DNA from: an uncultured Pseudomonadaceae bacterium
GTDB lineage: Bacteria > Pseudomonadota > Gammaproteobacteria > Pseudomonadales > Pseudomonadaceae
Assembly: GCA_947630465.1 (NCBI GenBank)
Contig: CANRHT010000033.1
Coordinates: 1 to 13,893, forward strand
DNA: 13,893 bases
Reading direction: 5' to 3'
Each line of letters opens with the position of its first letter. The first letter of the stretch is position 1. Both the position numbers and the translations under genes were made by a program. Below, piece by piece: positions 1 through 6,210 of this stretch. The notes beneath the pieces are model-generated. The model was given only the letters and a program-made list of their open reading frames with translations. It made no database searches and had not been told where the DNA came from.

Positions 1-567
1 CGGCCGGGGCAGGTGATTCAGTTTTCTAATGCGCCAACATCTGTGGCGCAGCGCACGCCAGTTGCTCCCGTTGTGGCTTCAAAGCCTATCAGCACAGCTG
101 TGACTCGTACGCCCGCTAAGCCCGTTCCGGTTTCTAAGCCTGTGACCCCTGTCACATCTCAGCCAAAAAACCCGCCGCCTGTTGCAGTGGCAAAATCGGG
201 CACATGGCTATGGCCAGCGGCCGGCGCGCTGGTTGGGCAGTTTTCTTCAAACACCAGTTTGAATAAAGGGATTGATATTGCTGGCAAGCTTGGCGAACCT
301 ATTGTCGCTACGGCTGGCGGCAGTGTTGTTTATGCTGGCAGTGGCTTAAGAGGGTACGGTGAGTTGGTGATTATTAAACACAATGACACCTTCATCAGTG
401 CCTATGGACATAATCGGCGTCTGCTGGTCAAGGAAGGACAGGCAGTTAAAGCTGGGCAGCAAATAGCAGAAATGGGCTCTACAGGGACGGACCGAGTCAA
501 GGTGCATTTTGAAATCCGCAGGCAAGGTAAGCCGGTTGACCCGCTGCAATATTTACCCAAGCGATAA
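1..567 (+). CDS. nlpD: NlpD-like murein hydrolase activator, 5' end missing
   Basis: This is the C-terminal part (189 codons) of NlpD, an outer-membrane lipoprotein that activates periplasmic N-acetylmuramyl-L-alanine amidases during daughter-cell separation. The frame is open to the left edge. Its first residues, RPGQVIQFS, look like the end of a LysM peptidoglycan-binding repeat, so the GTG at 13 is internal and not the start. A Pro/Val/Ala/Thr-rich linker (about residues 10-65) leads into a LytM/M23 domain (about 66-189) containing NKGIDIAG, GYGELVIIKHND, AYGHN and HFEIR. The position normally held by the first zinc-binding His of active M23 peptidases is not His (NKGID), as in other NlpD/EnvC proteins. 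The domain is therefore expected to activate amidases and not to cut peptidoglycan itself. The gene lies directly upstream of rpoS, the usual proteobacterial arrangement, in which rpoS promoters often sit inside nlpD; I could not pick out such a promoter here. Confidence 0.93.
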   Translation, partial: RPGQVIQFSNAPTSVAQRTPVAPVVASKPISTAVTRTPAKPVPVSKPVTPVTSQPKNPPPVAVAKSGTWLWPAAGALVGQFSSNTSLNKGIDIAGKLGEPIVATAGGSVVYAGSGLRGYGELVIIKHNDTFISAYGHNRRLLVKEGQAVKAGQQIAEMGSTGTDRVKVHFEIRRQGKPVDPLQYLPKR

Positions 568-658
568 CGCGCAGATCCTATAGCAACAGCAGAAATATGC
601 GGCGGTCAATTGTATGCCGCTGCACGCCGCTCTGTGATGCAAAATAGGGTGGGAATAG

Positions 659-1645
659 ATGAAACTAAAGGAATTAGTGTGCGGTACTCTGCTGGATGCA
701 GAAGCCACCAACGAGTTGTCAGGCGCCTATGCTAGGTCAGCGCGTTCGCAATCTGCTGAGTCAACTCATGGCACAGCAGAACGCAAGCAGGCTGCAGTTA
801 AAAGTACTGGCAGCCTTGATGCAACGCAGATCTATCTGGATGCCATAGGCCTGTCGCCTTTATTGACGGCCGAGCAGGAAGTGACTTATGCGCGCAGTGC
901 CGCACAAGGTGATGATCAGGCTCGGCAACGGATGATTGAATGCAACTTGCGCTTAGTGGTGAGTATCGCTAAACGCTACCAAAACCGTGGTGTCGCGCTG
1001 CTTGATTTGATCGAGGACGGCAATTTAGGCTTGATCCATGCGGTGGGTAAGTTTGATCCGGAGCGTGGTTTTCGCTTTTCAACCTATGCGACTTGGTGGA
1101 TTCGCCAAGCGGTTGAGCGGGGGATCATGAATACTTCCCGTGTTGTGCGCTTGCCGGTGCATGTCTCGAAAGAGCTCAATGTGTACTTGAGAGCCGTGCG
1201 TGAGTTTACCCAGCAGCAAGGTGGTACGCCGAGCTTAGAAGCCATCGCTGAACATCTGGGCGTGTCCGTCGCTTATGCACAGCGCATGCAGGAGTTCAAT
1301 GAGCGTGCTTTATCCTTAGATGCCAATACCACGCATGAGTCTGGGCTGAGTTTGCTCGACACCTTAATTGCTGAAGATCACAGTGACCCTTGTCGTTTTA
1401 TTCAGCGTGAAGATCTTGCTGTGAGTATCAATGAATGGATTTTGTCACTCAATAAACGCCAGCGTGAGGTGTTGTTGCGGCGTTTTGGTTTGCATGGTTA
1501 TGACTGTCAAACGCTGCAGGAAATTGGCGATGTGATGGGGTTAACCCGCGAACGTGTACGCCAAATCCAAGTGGAAGGACTGGCTCGCTTGCGGCAGATT
1601 TTAGAAGCGAATGGCTTATCGAGTGATTTATTATTTAATCTGTAA
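659..1645 (+). CDS. rpoS: RNA polymerase sigma factor RpoS (stationary phase/general stress)
   Basis: A 328-aa sigma-70 family protein, the master sigma factor for stationary phase and general stress. The start ATG at 659 is preceded by a purine-rich Shine-Dalgarno sequence (GGGTGGGA, 647-654). After a variable N-terminus (1-52), [17 protein letters not shown] marks region 1.2. Region 2 carries [30 protein letters not shown] and [19 protein letters not shown] (about 96-150). Region 3 follows (about 168-245). Region 4 has the helix-turn-helix [18 protein letters not shown] (about 295-312). The C-terminus [10 protein letters not shown] resembles the Pseudomonas RpoS end, and the length is close to the usual 330-335 aa. 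Identity as RpoS and not RpoD or RpoH rests on length, this end and the upstream nlpD. From memory of the family it is unusually divergent: [16 protein letters not shown] replaces the common IERAIMNQTRTIRLP. Neither rsmZ nor fdxA follows it, unlike in P. aeruginosa. Confidence 0.93.
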   Translation: MKLKELVCGTLLDAEATNELSGAYARSARSQSAESTHGTAERKQAAVKSTGSLDATQIYLDAIGLSPLLTAEQEVTYARSAAQGDDQARQRMIECNLRLVVSIAKRYQNRGVALLDLIEDGNLGLIHAVGKFDPERGFRFSTYATWWIRQAVERGIMNTSRVVRLPVHVSKELNVYLRAVREFTQQQGGTPSLEAIAEHLGVSVAYAQRMQEFNERALSLDANTTHESGLSLLDTLIAEDHSDPCRFIQREDLAVSINEWILSLNKRQREVLLRRFGLHGYDCQTLQEIGDVMGLTRERVRQIQVEGLARLRQILEANGLSSDLLFNL

Positions 1646-1654
1646 ACCCCTGTT

Positions 1655-1691
1655 AGCCAATGCAGTGCTGCTTTAGCGTGCTGCATTGGCT
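1655..1691 (+). terminator. Perfect 11-bp hairpin after rpoS, possible terminator
   Basis: Nine bases after the rpoS stop codon, AGCCAATGCAG (1655-1665) is repeated exactly in inverted form as CTGCATTGGCT (1681-1691). The 15-nt loop can add a few weak pairs. The stem is strong, but no run of T follows it, so it is not a textbook intrinsic terminator. It could be a Rho-assisted terminator, an mRNA 3'-end stabiliser or an attenuator ahead of rraA. Confidence 0.45.
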
Positions 1692-1725
1692 GTGATGGGC
1701 TGTTGGCTTATCGTCACCGACAATT

Positions 1726-1742
1726 TGCGCTAAACTAGCGCA
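1726..1742 (+). promoter_or_regulatory. Palindrome overlapping a possible rraA promoter
   Basis: TGCGCTA-AAC-TAGCGCA is a perfect 7-bp inverted repeat with a 3-nt spacer, 36 bp upstream of the rraA start. It covers a possible -10 (TAAACT, 1731-1736). A weak -35 candidate (TTATCG, 1708-1713) lies 17 bp upstream of it. The geometry would suit a dimeric repressor, but I do not recognise the motif, and the promoter call is tentative. Confidence 0.35.
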
Positions 1743-1778
1743 GGTTTTAAGACTTAAATACTTCAAAAGGACACCGCA

Positions 1779-2261
1779 ATGCAGTATGTAACGCCTGATT
1801 TATGTGACAAATACCCTGATGTACATGTTGTCGAGCCGATGTTTGCCAACTTTGGTGGACGTGATTCTTTTGGTGGACAGATTGTAACGGTGAAGTGCCA
1901 CGAAGATAATTCTGTGGTCAAAGCGCAAGTCGCTGAGCCCGGCCAAGGTAAAGTGATGGTCGTGGATGGTGGTGGTTCAATGCGTCGTGCTTTATTGGGC
2001 GATATGCTGGCAGAAAAAGCCGCGCAAAATGGCTGGGCGGGCATCATTGTTTACGGCTGTGTACGTGACGTTGATGTGTTGGCGCAAACTGATTTAGGTA
2101 TTCAAGCATTAGCCAGTCATCCGATGAAAACCGATAAGCGTGATATTGGTGATTTAAATGTTGAGGTGACGTTTGGTGGTGTGACTTTCCGTCCTGGCGA
2201 GTATGTGTATGCTGATAATAATGGCGTTATCGTCTCGCCCACTGAGTTGAGCATGGCGTAA
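1779..2261 (+). CDS. rraA: RraA family regulator of RNase E activity
   Basis: A 160-aa protein of the RraA family. In Escherichia coli RraA binds RNase E and inhibits its mRNA-degrading activity; some relatives are 4-hydroxy-4-methyl-2-oxoglutarate/oxaloacetate aldolases. It starts [15 protein letters not shown] and carries [21 protein letters not shown] (about 26-45), [19 protein letters not shown] (about 58-75), [10 protein letters not shown] (92-101, with the family Arg-Asp pair at 96-97) and a Gly-rich C-terminal half ending in NNGVIVSP. The length matches the family and the order of motifs is complete. AGGA at 1768-1771 gives a good Shine-Dalgarno for the ATG at 1779. Members of this family were often mis-annotated as menaquinone methyltransferase MenG; no SAM-binding motif is present. 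The protein is cytoplasmic. cmaX follows after 16 bp, so the two may be co-transcribed. Confidence 0.92.
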   Translation: MQYVTPDLCDKYPDVHVVEPMFANFGGRDSFGGQIVTVKCHEDNSVVKAQVAEPGQGKVMVVDGGGSMRRALLGDMLAEKAAQNGWAGIIVYGCVRDVDVLAQTDLGIQALASHPMKTDKRDIGDLNVEVTFGGVTFRPGEYVYADNNGVIVSPTELSMA

Positions 2262-2277
2262 TTATGGGGCTATTACT

Positions 2278-3285
2278 GTGAGCCTCAGCGTGCAGCAGTC
2301 TGACCGTATGCGTCATGGCTTGCTGCATGCTTTTGTTTTAGATGGCGCGGGCTCGGCGCGCGCCATCTGTTTTGCGCAATTGTCAGCTTTACAGCTCAGT
2401 ACCCATGAAAGCCTTTGGCTACACTGGGAACGCAGTCACAGCTATGCTGAACATTGGCTGCGTGAGAGTAGTGGTTTAAATGAATTTGCGTGTGATTTGT
2501 TGCTCGAAGAAAGCACGCGCCCACGCGTGGTGCGCCTTGAGCAGCAAGCATTATTGGTTTTTTTACGTGCGATCAACCTGAATCCTCAGGCTGATCCTGA
2601 AGATATGATTTCGTTGCGTATTTTTGCAAACGCACAGCAGTTGTATTCTTTACGCCAGCGTCCGGTACAAGTGGTAGATGAGCTGATTAAGGCGTTTGCT
2701 AAGGGCTTTGGCCCAAAAAACATATCTGAGTTGCTATTGTTTTTTGCGCAAAGTTTAACGGATTGTATTGAGCACACCGTCAGTGAGTTGGCGGATACGG
2801 TCGATCAGGAAGAGGCAAAGACGGATAACGACGCCAAACATTACCCTGATGTGTTACCGCTGCTGCAAGCGCGCCGTACGGCAGCAAATTTACGCCGCTT
2901 TTTAGCACCGCAGCGTGATGTGTTTGCGATGCTGACGCTGACTCAAGAACAATGGTTTATGCACGATGATGCGCTGTATTGGAACGAGCTCAATAACCGT
3001 TTGGTGCTGCATCTTGAAGAGTTGGAGTTAACCCGTGAGCGCATTGGTTTAGTGCTTGAAACTGAGCAGCGCCGCCGCAATGAGCGCATGGGACACACCA
3101 TGTACATGCTGGCGATAGTGACGGGGTTTTTCTTACCCCTGACTTTTTTTACCGGTTTGCTTGGTATTAATGTGGGTGGTATTCCGGGTGCTGAACATTC
3201 ATTTGGCTTTTTTATAGCCTGTGTGTTGTTGGGTGTGTTGTCGTTGGGGCAGTGGGCGTTCTTCCGTTGGCTGCGCTGGGTATAA
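2278..3285 (+). CDS. cmaX: CmaX, CorA/ZntB-like membrane transport protein
   Basis: A 335-aa protein of the CorA family of divalent metal transporters in the inner membrane, starting with GTG at 2278 behind a GGGG-type ribosome site (2266-2269). A long, charged, mostly helical cytoplasmic part (1-270) ends in the ELTRERIGLVLETEQRRRNERM helix typical of CorA stalks. Two membrane helices follow (about 275-295 and 309-328). The loop between them reads GLLGINVGGIPG, so the classical CorA signature GMN is GIN here. That loop is like ZntB (G-x-N-x-GGIPG) and suggests a substrate or mechanism closer to ZntB than to the Mg2+ channel CorA. Position next to crfX, cmpX, sigX and oprF identifies it as the orthologue of Pseudomonas cmaX. 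Transport substrate is not shown by the sequence. Confidence 0.88.
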   Translation: MSLSVQQSDRMRHGLLHAFVLDGAGSARAICFAQLSALQLSTHESLWLHWERSHSYAEHWLRESSGLNEFACDLLLEESTRPRVVRLEQQALLVFLRAINLNPQADPEDMISLRIFANAQQLYSLRQRPVQVVDELIKAFAKGFGPKNISELLLFFAQSLTDCIEHTVSELADTVDQEEAKTDNDAKHYPDVLPLLQARRTAANLRRFLAPQRDVFAMLTLTQEQWFMHDDALYWNELNNRLVLHLEELELTRERIGLVLETEQRRRNERMGHTMYMLAIVTGFFLPLTFFTGLLGINVGGIPGAEHSFGFFIACVLLGVLSLGQWAFFRWLRWV

Positions 3286-3336
3286 TAAAGCACATGTTTT
3301 TTTCCACTTATTATGCATGCAGGATGAGTAATATTT

Positions 3337-3585
3337 ATGACGCCAGATCCATTTGAGCAATCGCTACGCGATATGCTGAAAGCTTCAGAGCAAGCGCCGA
3401 GCGGTGATGATGCGTCGCTGGGTAAAGTACTCAAAAAAGCCAATCGACAACTGGGTGCAGGCGCTATTTTTTCTTTATTTGGACGGGCGCTCGAGTCCGT
3501 TATGATTGGCTTAACTAAAGGTTCGGCGCATCTGCAACCGGTATCGCGCTTATCTGATAATACTCATGAACATAAGGCTGATTAA
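3337..3585 (+). CDS. crfX: CrfX, small conserved protein of the sigX-oprF cluster
   Basis: An 82-aa protein with no enzymatic motif that I recognise. An acidic and polar N-terminus (DPFEQSLRDMLKASEQAPSGDDAS) is followed by a basic helix (KVLKKANRQLGAG) and a short hydrophobic or amphipathic stretch (AIFSLFGRALESVMIGL, 43-59) that looks more like a peripheral membrane helix than a true membrane span. The tail is polar. No signal peptide is evident. The name follows from position: it lies between cmaX and cmpX as in other Pseudomonas. Only 2 bp separate it from cmpX, so the two are almost certainly co-transcribed and perhaps translationally coupled. AGGA at 3321-3324 is 12 nt from the ATG, a rather long spacing. 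Its molecular function is unknown. Confidence 0.8.
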   Translation: MTPDPFEQSLRDMLKASEQAPSGDDASLGKVLKKANRQLGAGAIFSLFGRALESVMIGLTKGSAHLQPVSRLSDNTHEHKAD

Positions 3586-3587
3586 CG

Positions 3588-4412
3588 ATGCAACTTGATT
3601 CTTGGACACAAAACCTAGTCGGCGCTATGAGTGGTTTGTGGGTAAAAATAGCCAACTTTATTCCCAATTTATTTGGCGCTTTAGTCTTGGTGATCTTAGG
3701 CTTTTTAGTCGCCAAACTCTTGGACACCTTATTATCTAAGCTGCTGGCTAAGCTGGGTTTGGATCGCCTGATGGGTGGTACAGGGCTGACGAAGCTGATT
3801 GCACGTATTGGTATTAAAGCGCCGGTTTCTACTTTGATTGGTAAGATTGTGTATTGGTTTATCTTGCTGATTTTCTTGATTTCAGCGGCTGAATCACTGG
3901 GCTTGGAGCGTGTTTCAGCCACCTTAGATGTGCTGGCGTTGTATGTGCCAAAAATGTTTGCCGCCGCGCTGGTGCTGGTGGGTGGTATTTTGCTGGCGCA
4001 ATTGCTCAATACCATGGTCAAAGGCGCGGCTGAAGGTGTGCGCCTTGAGTACGGTGCGGGCTTAGGGCGCATCGTCCAAGTGATGGTGATTATTATCAGC
4101 GTGTCGGTTGCCATCGGCCAGTTAGAGATTAAAGCTGAGTTGCTCAACTATGTTGTGGCGATTGTTTTATTAAGCATTGGTTTGGCGGGTGCGCTAGCGC
4201 TGGGCTTGGCCAGTAAAGATATCGCTGGGCAAATTATTGCAGGTATCTATGTGCGTGAACTGTATGAAATAGGGCAGAACGTACAAGTGGGAGATGTGCA
4301 GGGCTGTATCGAAGAAATGGGTACGGTGAAAACTATTATCGTTAACGATGACGGAGAGTGGTTTTATATTGCTAACCGTGTCTTGCTTGAGCAAAAAGTG
4401 ACCAGTCGTTAA
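3588..4412 (+). CDS. cmpX: CmpX, MscS-like mechanosensitive channel protein
   Basis: A 274-aa inner-membrane protein. About five hydrophobic segments are visible (roughly 25-47, 85-105, 121-142, 163-182 and 187-208). The last is Gly/Ala-rich (SIGLAGALALGLASKDIAGQIIAGIYV), resembling the pore-lining helix of MscS. A short beta-rich C-terminal domain follows (about 211-272; GQNVQVGDVQGCIEEMGTVKTIIVNDDGEWFYIANRVLLEQKV), matching the start of the MscS cytoplasmic domain. The large alpha-beta vestibule domain of MscS is missing, as expected for the small conserved-TM-helix subfamily to which Pseudomonas CmpX belongs. It probably responds to membrane tension or osmotic stress, and in Pseudomonas it is linked to SigX activity; the linkage is knowledge from the family, not visible here. 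The gene starts 2 bp after crfX with AAGG at 3573-3576 as ribosome site. Confidence 0.88.
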   Translation: MQLDSWTQNLVGAMSGLWVKIANFIPNLFGALVLVILGFLVAKLLDTLLSKLLAKLGLDRLMGGTGLTKLIARIGIKAPVSTLIGKIVYWFILLIFLISAAESLGLERVSATLDVLALYVPKMFAAALVLVGGILLAQLLNTMVKGAAEGVRLEYGAGLGRIVQVMVIIISVSVAIGQLEIKAELLNYVVAIVLLSIGLAGALALGLASKDIAGQIIAGIYVRELYEIGQNVQVGDVQGCIEEMGTVKTIIVNDDGEWFYIANRVLLEQKVTSR

Positions 4413-4430
4413 ACAGAGGCTCTCGAGTAT

Positions 4431-4455
4431 TAACGAGGCCTTCGCCTATATCGCT
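4431..4455 (+). promoter_or_regulatory. Possible ECF-type promoter upstream of sigX
   Basis: TAACGAGG at 4431-4438 shares TAACGA with the element upstream of oprF and has the AAC core common in -35 sites of ECF sigma factors. About 16 bp downstream lies TATCGCT (4449-4455) at the -10 distance. A 12-bp palindrome, GCTGCGCGCAGC (4453-4464), follows immediately. Autoregulation by SigX would be plausible, but the match is short and may be chance. Confidence 0.2.
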
Positions 4456-4492
4456 GCGCGCAGCATTTATTTGATAACTGGTTTAATTTGTT

Positions 4493-5080
4493 TTGACAGA
4501 CCTTAAAGTGCTTTACAAGCGTTATGACCCGCAGGAACTCAGTGATGAGGAGCTTGTCGAGCATGCTAAACATGAATTATTCAATGTGACGCGTGCTTAC
4601 GAAGAGCTGATGCGCCGCTATCAACGTACTTTATTTAATGTCTGTGTGCGTTATTTGGGTAATGATCGTGATGCCGATGATGTCTGCCAGGAAATCATGC
4701 TGAAGGTGTTGTACGGGTTGAAGAAATTTGAAGGGAAATCTAAATTTAAAACCTGGCTGTACAGTATTACCTATAACGAATGCACCACGCAGTACCGCAA
4801 AGATCGGCGCAAGCGTCGTCTGTTTGATGCTCTAAGTTTAAATCCGCTAGATGAGGAGGTTGAGCCAGAGCCTATTGACGTGAAAAGCAATGATTTAGAT
4901 CGCTGGTTGGTGGGGGTGAACGCCATTGATCGTGAAATTATTATTTTAAGATTTGTCGCAGAACTTGAATTTCAGGACATCGCCAGCATTATGCATCTGG
5001 GCTTAAGTGCAACAAAAATGCGTTATAAACGTGCAATAGATCGACTGCGAGAGAACTTTTCGACTACAATAGAACACTAA
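4493..5080 (+). CDS. sigX: ECF sigma factor SigX
   Basis: A 195-aa extracytoplasmic-function sigma factor. In Pseudomonas SigX drives oprF and genes for fatty-acid synthesis and envelope homeostasis. Region 2 spans about 37-105 (YEELMRRYQRTLFNVCVRYLGNDRDADDVCQE, then FKTWLYSITYNECTTQYRKDRRKRR). An acidic linker (119-135) joins it to region 4 at about 140-190 (DREIIILRFVAELEFQDIASIMHLGLSATKMRYKRAIDRLRE). The acidic linker, and no anti-sigma gene next to it, fit SigX. The start is uncertain. An in-frame TAA lies at 4484-4486, so the first possible start is TTG at 4493, which gives the family-like beginning TDLKVLYKRYDPQELSDEEL; a GTG at 4508 is the next option. Neither has a clear Shine-Dalgarno. 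A weak start may keep SigX synthesis low. oprF follows after 72 bp. Confidence 0.93.
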   Translation: MTDLKVLYKRYDPQELSDEELVEHAKHELFNVTRAYEELMRRYQRTLFNVCVRYLGNDRDADDVCQEIMLKVLYGLKKFEGKSKFKTWLYSITYNECTTQYRKDRRKRRLFDALSLNPLDEEVEPEPIDVKSNDLDRWLVGVNAIDREIIILRFVAELEFQDIASIMHLGLSATKMRYKRAIDRLRENFSTTIEH

Positions 5081-5098
5081 CTGTATTAAGGTATGCCA

Positions 5099-5127
5099 CG
5101 TAACGACTTGGCGTATTGGCTGTAAAA
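5099..5127 (+). promoter_or_regulatory. Candidate SigX-type promoter of oprF
   Basis: CGTAACG at 5099-5105 has the AAC core of ECF -35 elements. About 16 bp later comes TGTAAAA (5121-5127), 25 bp ahead of the oprF start. Known regulation of oprF by SigX in Pseudomonas makes a promoter here likely; the exact boxes are inference. The ribosome site GAGGA (5139-5143) lies just downstream, which leaves room for only a very short leader. Confidence 0.35.
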
Positions 5128-5152
5128 TCAAAAATGATGAGGAACATATAAC

Positions 5153-6133
5153 ATGAAATTAAAAAGCACCTTAGGTTTAGCCATTGGTTCTCTGCTTGCT
5201 GCATCTTCCTTCGGCGTATTCGCTCAAGGCCAAGGTGCTGTTGAAGCAGAAGTATTCGCTAAGCGTTACTTCACTGACAGCAGCCGCAACATGGAAGATG
5301 GCAACTTATTTGGTGGCTCTGTTGGTTATTTCTTAACTGATGATGTTTCATTAGGTTTGTCATACGGTGAGTACCACGATATCCGTTCTGATGACCGTCA
5401 AGGTTCACGCGGCCGTAAAAACGTTAAGGGTAGCTTGACTTCTCTTGATGCGGCTTACCACTTTGGTACTCCAGGTGTAGGCTTACGTCCTTACGTTTCT
5501 GCAGGTATGGGTCACCAGAGCCTGAGCAATTTACAGCCACGCACTGGCCGTGACCGTACGACTTTCGCCAACATTGGTGCAGGTGCTAAGTACTACTTCT
5601 CTGAAAACGTTTTTGCTAAAGCAAGCGTTGACGGCGTACACGGTTTTGACAACCACCAGTCTGAGTGGATGGCGGGCGTTGGTGTTGGTGTGAACTTCGG
5701 TGGCGGTGCTAAAGCGCCGGCTCCAGTTGTTGCTGAGCCAGTTGCTGAAGTTGTTTACGAAGAAGTGGTTGAAGTTGCTGAGCCAGTACGTGTTGAGTTA
5801 GACGTTAAGTTTGACTTTGACAAAGCTGTTGTTAAGCAAGACAGCTACAGCGATATCGAAAACTTAGCTGAGTTCATGAAGCAGTTCCCACAAACAGCTA
5901 CAACTGTTGAAGGTTACACTGACTCAGTCGGTAACCCAGCTTACAACCAGAAGCTTTCAGAGCGTCGCGCTGGCGCGGTACGTGATGTACTGGTGAATCA
6001 GTACGGCGTAGAAGCTGACCGTGTCAACGCAGTGGGTTACGGTAAAGACCGTCCAGCTGCTGACAACGCAACACGCGAAGGTCGCGCGATTAACCGTCGT
6101 GTAGAAGCTGCAGTAGAAGCACAGCCTGAGTAA
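5153..6133 (+). CDS. oprF: OprF, major outer-membrane porin of OmpA family
   Basis: A 326-aa outer-membrane protein. Residues 1-24 are a signal peptide (KLK, hydrophobic core, cleavage predicted after GVFA). An N-terminal eight-stranded beta-barrel covers about 25-183, with alternating aromatic strands and a final strand WMAGVGVGVNFGG. A linker (184-212) rich in Ala, Pro, Val and Glu follows. The OmpA peptidoglycan-binding domain (about 213-322) contains VKFDFDKAVV, EGYTDSVGNPAYNQKLSERRA (Asp257 and Arg272 match the diaminopimelate-binding pair of OmpA), VNAVGYGKDRP and EGRAINRRVE. The protein anchors the outer membrane to peptidoglycan and forms the main general porin. It is about 24 residues shorter than P. 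aeruginosa OprF and has no cysteine at all; the Cys/Asp-rich hinge of that protein is absent. Codon use is strongly biased, as expected for an abundant protein. The ribosome site GAGGA sits 9 nt before the ATG, and a strong terminator follows. Confidence 0.95.
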   Translation: MKLKSTLGLAIGSLLAASSFGVFAQGQGAVEAEVFAKRYFTDSSRNMEDGNLFGGSVGYFLTDDVSLGLSYGEYHDIRSDDRQGSRGRKNVKGSLTSLDAAYHFGTPGVGLRPYVSAGMGHQSLSNLQPRTGRDRTTFANIGAGAKYYFSENVFAKASVDGVHGFDNHQSEWMAGVGVGVNFGGGAKAPAPVVAEPVAEVVYEEVVEVAEPVRVELDVKFDFDKAVVKQDSYSDIENLAEFMKQFPQTATTVEGYTDSVGNPAYNQKLSERRAGAVRDVLVNQYGVEADRVNAVGYGKDRPAADNATREGRAINRRVEAAVEAQPE

Positions 6134-6145
6134 TCAGTTGCTGTA

Positions 6146-6178
6146 ACAAAAAACCCCAGCATGACTGGGGTTTTTTGT
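6146..6178. terminator. Strong bidirectional intrinsic terminator after oprF
   Basis: A perfect 14-bp inverted repeat (6146-6159 and 6165-6178) has the loop CATGA. Its CCCCAG/CTGGGG core is flanked by A6 on the left and T6 on the right, so it forms an intrinsic terminator in either direction. It closes oprF on the plus strand 12 bp after its stop. It also ends the converging minus-strand cysI-DUF934 transcript 32 bp after the DUF934 stop. Confidence 0.95.
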
Positions 6179-6210
6179 GTCTGAATAACAGGATTTCAGC
6201 GCGATACAGC

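Noticed and set aside
13..15. GTG at 13 as the start of the first gene
   Set aside because: The reading frame is open to the left edge and its first residues look like the end of a LysM repeat, so this codon is internal to nlpD.
1646..1778. rsmZ-like regulatory RNA downstream of rpoS
   Set aside because: Only one GGA occurs, the stem-loops with GGA loops expected for rsmZ are absent, and there is no suitable terminator.
2943..3443. 166-codon minus-strand open frame
   Set aside because: It runs opposite the conserved membrane end of cmaX and the start of crfX, is rich in Cys and Ser in no pattern, and has no recognisable domain.
3515..4147. 210-codon open frame on the minus strand
   Set aside because: It lies opposite crfX and cmpX, has low-complexity Ser/Pro/Ile-rich composition and no family resemblance; cmpX on the plus strand is clearly the real gene.
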